From contig JAITPH010000199.1 of NCBI GenBank assembly GCA_031289515.1, forward strand, positions 1 through 10,252: 10,252 bases of DNA, read 5' to 3'. Below the pieces are notes generated by a model. The model did no database searches. It worked only from the letters and a program-made list of their open reading frames with translations, and had not been told where the DNA came from. This stretch comes from Tannerella sp. (lineage in GTDB: Bacteria > Bacteroidota > Bacteroidia > Bacteroidales > Tannerellaceae). Shown here one piece after another: positions 6,469 to 10,252 of this stretch (position 1 is its first letter; each line of letters begins with the position of its first letter). The position numbers and the translations under genes are program-made.

Positions 6469-9174
6469 TTATCTAAGTTGTATACTCAATGTTATATTCG
6501 GCGTAAATCCAAGGAGATTGACATTTGTTTCCGTTACGCCGACCGCTTCGTCGAACGCATATTCCCTGTACCAGATATTCGTGTGGTCATATACGTTGAA
6601 CAGCGAAACGCTGATGCTTGACTTCACTCCCCGGATAAACGACAAGTCGTATTTCGCCAGCAAATCCAGACGGTGATAGTCGGGATAGCGGGTGTTGTTC
6701 TTTTTATCCACCACGATGAAATTCATCTCGCCGCTGTTCGGCGTATTCAACGTGTAAGCGCCGATAGGCTCGGTGAACGGCTTTCCGGTAGCGAAAATCC
6801 AAGTCGCCGAGAACGTCAAATCCCGGATGGGTTTATATGTCAGAACGGTTTTAAACTCGTGGGTCACATCCTGATTGGCGGGGAAATATCCGTCGCCGTA
6901 AACCGGAAAACGATAGCGTGTTTCGCCCAGCGTGTAGCCCAGCCAGCCGGTCAGTTTGCCGTATTTTTTCTGTAAAAGGAAATCAATTCCGCGTGAATAT
7001 CCGCTGCCGTTGTAGAAAAATTCCCGGTAACCGCTGTTGTCGATGAGGGACGGCGCAAACCGGAGGGTATATTCGCTCAGGTTGTAGAGTTTCTTGTAGT
7101 AGGCTTCGACATCGAAGAGATAGTCTTTTGTTTCGTAGCTTCCTCCGGCGACAAAATGGGTGGCGCTGCTGACCGGAATGCCTTCGCCGTCGGACAGTAG
7201 CCATATATCGCGGCTTCCGGCGGAAATGTCTTCGCGCACAATCCGGTTGACAAACTGGTAGTAATATCCGGTAGATGCTTTCAAGCTCAATCTTTCATTG
7301 ATTTTATAAAAGGCTTGCAAACGCGGCTCAGGATAGATTTTGGAAGTGACGTCATAATATGAAAGCCGTACGCCGGGCAGGACGGTCAGCTTTTCATTAA
7401 CCGTCCACCGGTCTTGAGCGTATGCCGAAAGCAAATTTCCCCTGTTCCGCATGTTCAGGATATTCACCGTATCGCTTTGCGCATAGCGGTAATCAATCCG
7501 GTAATTGGAATAGTTCAGCCCAAATTCCAGTTTGTTTCTACTGTCGAGTTTGTATTCGTTATCGAATTTCAGCGAATAATCCCATAAATCGTTATGCTCG
7601 TCCGTATTTTGATTTAGCATGACGGCGACATTGTTTGTCGTGCCGCTGGTGCTGGACGTCGTCATGTTGTTTTGACGGTCGCGCAGGCTGTCATAGTTGG
7701 AAAACGAAGCAAGCAGATTGGAATAAAAACGGTTATCCCAGTTGCGCGACCATTTCAGGCTGCTGCCGACATTTCCCCAGTTGGTTTTGTCGGTAATGCT
7801 TCCGCTCATGAACGAGCTGCCGAAACTTTCGCGGGAGTTGTCGAGAACGTCTTCGCCGTTGAAAAAACTTAGCGAAACGATGTCGCGCTTCGTGGGGTTG
7901 TATGTCAGTTTGGCGTTGAGGTCGTAGAAATAGGATTCCGGTTTCTGCTGGTTGCGCTGGTTGAATCGCCCGCCGGGGCCGCCGCCCATCGACGATTGCG
8001 AGTTGTCGGTATATACGCCGGTGAATTTGTCGTACATGAAACTTTGGAACGAACGCCTTCCGGCAACGAAGAACGACCCTTTTTCGTTTTTGAACGGCAT
8101 TTCCATAAAGGCGTTGAATCCGAGAAACCCGATGTCGCCGCCGATATTGAACGCCTTGTCGTTTCCGGTTTTGCCGACGATTTCCATCACGCTCGACAGG
8201 CGTCCGCCGTGCTTGGCGTCGAAACCGCCCTTGTGCAACTGCACGTCCTTCACGGCATTCGTATTGAAAGCGCTGAACACGCCCAGCAAATGTTCCTGAT
8301 GATAAACGGTGAATCCGTCGTAAAGGACAAGATTCTGGTCGGGCGTTCCGCCGCGCACGTACATTCCGGCCGACGATTCGTTGGCTGCGGAAATGCCGGG
8401 CATCAACTGGAACGTGCGGAACAGGTCTTTTTCGCCCAAAGCAGGCAGGTCGGCGATTTTGGCGGCTGTCGTCTGAATGACGCCTATCGAAAATTCGGGT
8501 ATTTTCAGTACGTCCTCACGTTCCGCCACGACCGTCACTTCGTCCAGGGCATTGATGGCCGGCTGCAGTTCCACGAACAGATTCAGGACGCCGATTTCGG
8601 GCGACAGGTAAAAACGTTGCGTTTCGTATCCCAGATACCTGAATACAAGAATTTCCGTATCGGTGGGGACATTGTACAACGTGAAATATCCGTCGTTGTT
8701 TGTAGTGGTTGCAATGGTGGGATGCCCTTCGACATGAACGGTGGCGAAAGGCAGAAATTCGCCGTTGGTCTGGTCTTTGATGCGTCCGGTAACGGTCAGG
8801 TTGCGCCGGCTTGCATCGCCGTCGTAGCGTTTGTTTTCCTGCTTTGTACGGTTTTTGGGCAGATTTTCTGTCAAGACGATGCAGTAAACGCCGTCTTCGT
8901 CCACGTAATAGGAAAGGTCTTTATTCTCGCGAAAAACGATTTCAAAAGCAAACAGCCTTTCCACTCCCAGATACAAATAGTCATACCGGTAATTTGCCAC
9001 GAGCGCCGAATCGTACTTCAGGTGCATTCCGTATTTTGTCTCAAAGTCGTTCAGTACTTTGAGCAGGGGCGTACCGAAGTAGTTTTCGCGGACTGAAACA
9101 GTGTCGTTCGTCTGTGAAAAGGCATTACATGCCAACGACAAACAAATAATTCCAAAGAAGATAATTTTTTTCAT
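6469..9174 (-). CDS. TonB-dependent outer-membrane receptor with STN and carboxypeptidase-like domains
   Basis: This 901-residue protein has a signal peptide (1 to about 20, ending AFSQ), an STN-like domain at about 28-102, a carboxypeptidase-regulatory-like beta domain at about 127-207 (VTGRIKDQTNGEFLPFATV), the LDEVTVVAE segment at 210-218, a plug domain at about 225-335 (LPALGEKDLFRTFQLMPGI, YVRGGTPDQNLVLYDG) and a 22-strand-type barrel to the end. It would import a ligand across the outer membrane using TonB-ExbBD energy. STN domains often signal to an anti-sigma factor, but no FecR or ECF sigma gene is in the window. The ligand is unknown; no SusD, glycoside hydrolase or heme/cobalamin gene is near. 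A disordered loop at about 390-413 is Gly/Gln/Arg-rich (SMGGGPGGRFNQR at 395-407). The ATG at 9174 gives a proper signal peptide. It is upstream of, and probably co-transcribed with, the DUF4249 gene. Confidence 0.95.
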   Translation of the reverse strand: MKKIIFFGIICLSLACNAFSQTNDTVSVRENYFGTPLLKVLNDFETKYGMHLKYDSALVANYRYDYLYLGVERLFAFEIVFRENKDLSYYVDEDGVYCIVLTENLPKNRTKQENKRYDGDASRRNLTVTGRIKDQTNGEFLPFATVHVEGHPTIATTTNNDGYFTLYNVPTDTEILVFRYLGYETQRFYLSPEIGVLNLFVELQPAINALDEVTVVAEREDVLKIPEFSIGVIQTTAAKIADLPALGEKDLFRTFQLMPGISAANESSAGMYVRGGTPDQNLVLYDGFTVYHQEHLLGVFSAFNTNAVKDVQLHKGGFDAKHGGRLSSVMEIVGKTGNDKAFNIGGDIGFLGFNAFMEMPFKNEKGSFFVAGRRSFQSFMYDKFTGVYTDNSQSSMGGGPGGRFNQRNQQKPESYFYDLNAKLTYNPTKRDIVSLSFFNGEDVLDNSRESFGSSFMSGSITDKTNWGNVGSSLKWSRNWDNRFYSNLLASFSNYDSLRDRQNNMTTSSTSGTTNNVAVMLNQNTDEHNDLWDYSLKFDNEYKLDSRNKLEFGLNYSNYRIDYRYAQSDTVNILNMRNRGNLLSAYAQDRWTVNEKLTVLPGVRLSYYDVTSKIYPEPRLQAFYKINERLSLKASTGYYYQFVNRIVREDISAGSRDIWLLSDGEGIPVSSATHFVAGGSYETKDYLFDVEAYYKKLYNLSEYTLRFAPSLIDNSGYREFFYNGSGYSRGIDFLLQKKYGKLTGWLGYTLGETRYRFPVYGDGYFPANQDVTHEFKTVLTYKPIRDLTFSATWIFATGKPFTEPIGAYTLNTPNSGEMNFIVVDKKNNTRYPDYHRLDLLAKYDLSFIRGVKSSISVSLFNVYDHTNIWYREYAFDEAVGVTETNVNLLGFTPNITLSIQLR

Positions 9175-9206
9175 TTCGATTGCCTGTTTTTTTGATTAAT
9201 GCGGTG

Positions 9207-9214
9207 CAAAGTAA
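9207..9214 (-). promoter_or_regulatory. Candidate -7 promoter box for the receptor operon
   Basis: The minus strand reads TTACTTTG, one base off TAnnTTTG, followed by the GCA commonly seen after this box. It is 32 bases upstream of the ATG at 9174. No good -33 box was seen. Confidence 0.4.
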
Positions 9215-9285
9215 TGAAAGATTAAGAAGAAACGGAATAAAGAATGGGCAAACGGCAGAAATACATTCGCTATCGACATTTTGCC

Positions 9286-9307
9286 ATGGTTTCTCAACAG
9301 AAACCAT
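9286..9307. promoter_or_regulatory. Inverted repeat, operator or attenuator candidate
   Basis: ATGGTTTCT and AGAAACCAT are perfect 9-bp arms around CAAC. The repeat is about 98 bases upstream of the Spy-like start and 112 bases upstream of the receptor start. On the plus strand TTTATTTTTG follows, so RNA read in that direction would form a terminator-like hairpin. TTTTGCC also occurs as a direct repeat on both sides (9279-9285 and 9311-9317). It could be a dyad operator for a shared regulator, or a leader hairpin for the plus-strand gene. Confidence 0.55.
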
Positions 9308-9358
9308 TTTATTTTTGCCGTTCACCCAAAAAAATATTTTTCTATTGAATATTTTTTG

Positions 9359-9366
9359 TTCCTTTG
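9359..9366 (+). promoter_or_regulatory. Candidate -7 promoter box for the Spy-like gene
   Basis: TTCCTTTG differs by one base from TAnnTTTG and lies 38 bases before the ATG at 9405, downstream of the 9-bp inverted repeat. If it is the real box, the inverted repeat would be upstream DNA rather than leader RNA. Confidence 0.35.
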
Positions 9367-9404
9367 CAGAAATATTAATCAATCAACAAAAAATAAATTG
9401 AGAA

Positions 9405-9950
9405 ATGAAGAAAATATTGTTTTTGACGTGTTTGACACTGTGCTTTTGTGTCTGTAAACAAACAAGCGTTTATTCGCAATCCGGACGGGGACAGCGGGGA
9501 GGAGCGGGCAGACCTGCGATGGGATCTCCACGAGATGCAATGAATTATGACAAACCCGACGATTTCGTGATCGAACATTTTCCTCCGATTCCGGATTTAA
9601 GCCTCAAACAGCGTGCCGATGTCGGCGCTGTCTTGACGAAAGAGCAGGGGAAAATAGACAGGCAGATGCAAAAAAAGCGGCAGCTTGTAGAGAAAGAGAA
9701 TAAATCTTCCGCAAATAAAAGCGAAAAGGCGCGGGAGAAATTTCAAAAGAAGACTAACAAGATTGACCAAAAAATCAATCAACTGAGAGACAACTCCAAT
9801 AAAAAGATAAAGAAAATCCTGTCGGAGGAGCAATACAGGGTTTTCATGGAGAAAAGAGACGAGTTTCGATTCCGGAAAGAGCCTTCCATGCAATTCAACG
9901 GACGTCCGGACGGACAGGGAAGGGGCGATAGATCCGGAGGAAGGCGTTAG
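9405..9950 (+). CDS. Exported Spy/CpxP-like small basic protein with Gly/Arg-rich tails
   Basis: The 181-residue protein has a signal peptide with four Cys (9, 13, 15, 17) and probable cleavage near SVYSQ (21-25). No lipobox fits. The mature protein has three parts: a Gly/Arg/Met-rich N-terminal stretch (26-46, GRGQRGGAGRPAMG), a Lys/Glu-rich helical core (about 60-158), and a Gly/Arg tail (165-181). The core contains LSLKQ (66-70), LTKEQ (77-81) and LSEEQ (139-143), resembling the LTxxQ motifs of the periplasmic Spy/CpxP chaperone family. Heptad-like Lys/Gln/Asn residues at about 105-140 suggest a coiled coil. The family match rests on these short motifs only, so it is probable but not proven. 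It diverges from the TonB receptor operon; this may mean a shared inducer such as metal or envelope stress, an inference. It is very basic and Lys-rich compared with its neighbours. The A-rich leader has no clear Shine-Dalgarno. Confidence 0.82.
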   Translation: MKKILFLTCLTLCFCVCKQTSVYSQSGRGQRGGAGRPAMGSPRDAMNYDKPDDFVIEHFPPIPDLSLKQRADVGAVLTKEQGKIDRQMQKKRQLVEKENKSSANKSEKAREKFQKKTNKIDQKINQLRDNSNKKIKKILSEEQYRVFMEKRDEFRFRKEPSMQFNGRPDGQGRGDRSGGRR

Positions 9951-10001
9951 TAAGATTACTTTTGCGGCTATGGTTTTCGTTGCGCCTGCCGTCATCGCTT
10001 G

Positions 10002-10056
10002 TCGTCATTGGTAGAAAATTACTAAACCAAGTTTAGTGATTTTCTACCAATAACGG
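10002..10056. repeat. 55-base near-perfect palindrome downstream of the Spy-like gene
   Basis: Bases 10007-10027 pair with 10031-10051 over 21 bp (one T-G pair) around a 3-base CAA loop. The stem extends to 10002/10056 with one mismatch. It lies 51 bases after the stop codon. A run of Ts does not follow on either strand, so a classical intrinsic terminator is doubtful, although so long a stem would affect transcript 3' ends. The left end reads CGTCATTGG, sharing CGTCATT with the hairpins at 991 and 1225. Confidence 0.8.
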
Positions 10057-10087
10057 ATTCTGCATAATCCGCTAAAAAAAGCAGAAT
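10054..10087. repeat. Overlapping alternative hairpins
   Basis: CGGATT (10054-10059) can pair with AATCCG (10066-10071). Alternatively ATTCTGC (10057-10063) can pair with GCAGAAT (10081-10087). The two stems share bases and exclude each other, and the first also competes with the foot of the long palindrome at 10002-10056. A 7-base A-run lies in between (10074-10080). No gene is obviously controlled. Confidence 0.4.
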
Positions 10088-10116
10088 AACAAAATATGCC
10101 GAAACTGTTTTCAGCA

Positions 10117-10164
10117 TCCGTCATCCCTTGTATAAATTTTTTTATAAAGTCTCGCAATGACGGA
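10117..10164. repeat. REP-like imperfect palindrome
   Basis: TCCGTCAT (10117-10124) pairs with ATGACGGA (10157-10164), with an inner AT stem TATAAA/TTTATA (10131-10136 and 10141-10146). Read on the minus strand the right arm begins TCCGTCATTGCG, identical to 989-1000 at the other end of the window. It is thus a diverged member of the same dispersed family. It lies 19 bases beyond the stop of the right-edge minus-strand gene and could act at that gene's 3' end. Confidence 0.65.
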
Positions 10165-10170
10165 CACGCA

Positions 10171-10195
10171 CAACTTCCAACCTTCAATTTTCAAC
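10171..10195. repeat. Degenerate 7-bp repeats overlapping the stop of the right-edge gene
   Basis: On the minus strand the units read GTTGAAA, ATTGAAG, GTTGGAA, GTTG. The TGA stop of the partial gene (10186-10184) falls inside the second unit. The layout mirrors the array at the nadB stop, although the unit sequence differs. Confidence 0.55.
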
Positions 10196-10252
10196 TACAG
10201 TAGTCCATCCGAATTCATCCGGCGCGTCGCCGTACTGGATTGCGCGGAGCTG
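10184..10252 (-). CDS. C-terminal end of an unidentified protein (partial)
   Basis: On the minus strand an open frame enters from the right edge and runs 22 codons to a TGA at 10186-10184, encoding QLRAIQYGDAPDEFGW then TTVVEN. Base composition shifts abruptly from AT-rich intergenic to about 57% GC here, as in the other genes of the window, and the residues look like ordinary folded protein. The fragment is too short for a family assignment and I do not recognise it. The final Glu-Asn-stop lies in the 7-bp repeats. Confidence 0.6.
   Translation of the reverse strand, partial: QLRAIQYGDAPDEFGWTTVVEN

Larger units (their letters stand above)
9175..9404. promoter_or_regulatory. Divergent regulatory region between receptor and Spy-like gene
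   Basis: These 230 AT-rich bases contain -7-like boxes facing both ways (9207-9214 minus, 9359-9366 plus) and one strong inverted repeat (9286-9307) near the centre. Open frames crossing it have no plausible product. The shared region suggests that the receptor operon and the exported small protein could be co-regulated. Confidence 0.6.

Noticed and set aside
7996..9096. 366-codon plus-strand open frame opposite the TonB receptor
   Set aside because: It is the complement of conserved receptor domains (STN, carboxypeptidase-like, plug). The product is His/Val-rich without motifs, as expected of a shadow frame.
9125..9382. 85-codon minus-strand frame overlapping the receptor start
   Set aside because: It covers the divergent promoter region and the receptor signal-peptide codons in another frame. 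It has no conserved features and poor composition.

Overview
The window looks like a chromosomal segment of a Bacteroidota (Bacteroidales-like) bacterium. Supporting signs are a TonB-dependent receptor with an N-terminal carboxypeptidase-like domain followed by a DUF4249 lipoprotein, a patatin fused to an outer-membrane barrel, A-rich leaders without clear Shine-Dalgarno sites, TAnnTTTG-type -7 promoter boxes, and intergenic palindromes such as AAACCTGACAGGTTT. The genus cannot be told from the sequence.

Layout. (1) 2-970, +: a PHP-family metallohydrolase whose first codons lie outside the window. (2) 971-1528: a 558-base gap without a credible gene, packed with REP-like hairpins, a 172-base composite palindrome that resembles a non-autonomous mobile element, and heptamer repeats that run into the nadB stop. 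(3) 1529-3106, -: nadB (L-aspartate oxidase, the first step of de novo NAD synthesis). It diverges across a 141-base promoter region from (4) 3248-5575, +: a secreted patatin-POTRA-barrel protein resembling type Vd secreted phospholipases. (5) 5638-6417 and 6469-9174, both -: a DUF4249 lipoprotein directly downstream of its TonB-dependent receptor, a likely two-gene outer-membrane uptake operon. (6) 9405-9950, +: a small exported Spy/CpxP-like protein diverging from the receptor across a 230-base region with a 9-bp inverted repeat. (7) 9951-10183: three palindromes, then the last 22 codons of a minus-strand gene that enters from the right edge.

How the parts relate. The PHP enzyme, nadB and the patatin look like independent functions. 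The receptor, DUF4249 protein and Spy-like protein form the most system-like block. All three are envelope proteins sharing one regulatory region, and each carries a disordered segment rich in Gly, Met, Arg, Gln and Phe, with SMGGG present in both receptor and lipoprotein. What they handle (ligand, metal or a Gly/Arg-rich polypeptide) cannot be told from sequence alone.

The intergenic DNA is the other notable content. Several unrelated palindromes share a CGTCATT-type end. Two minus-strand genes, nadB and the right-edge gene, end inside degenerate 7-bp direct repeats that place stop codons in rotating frames.
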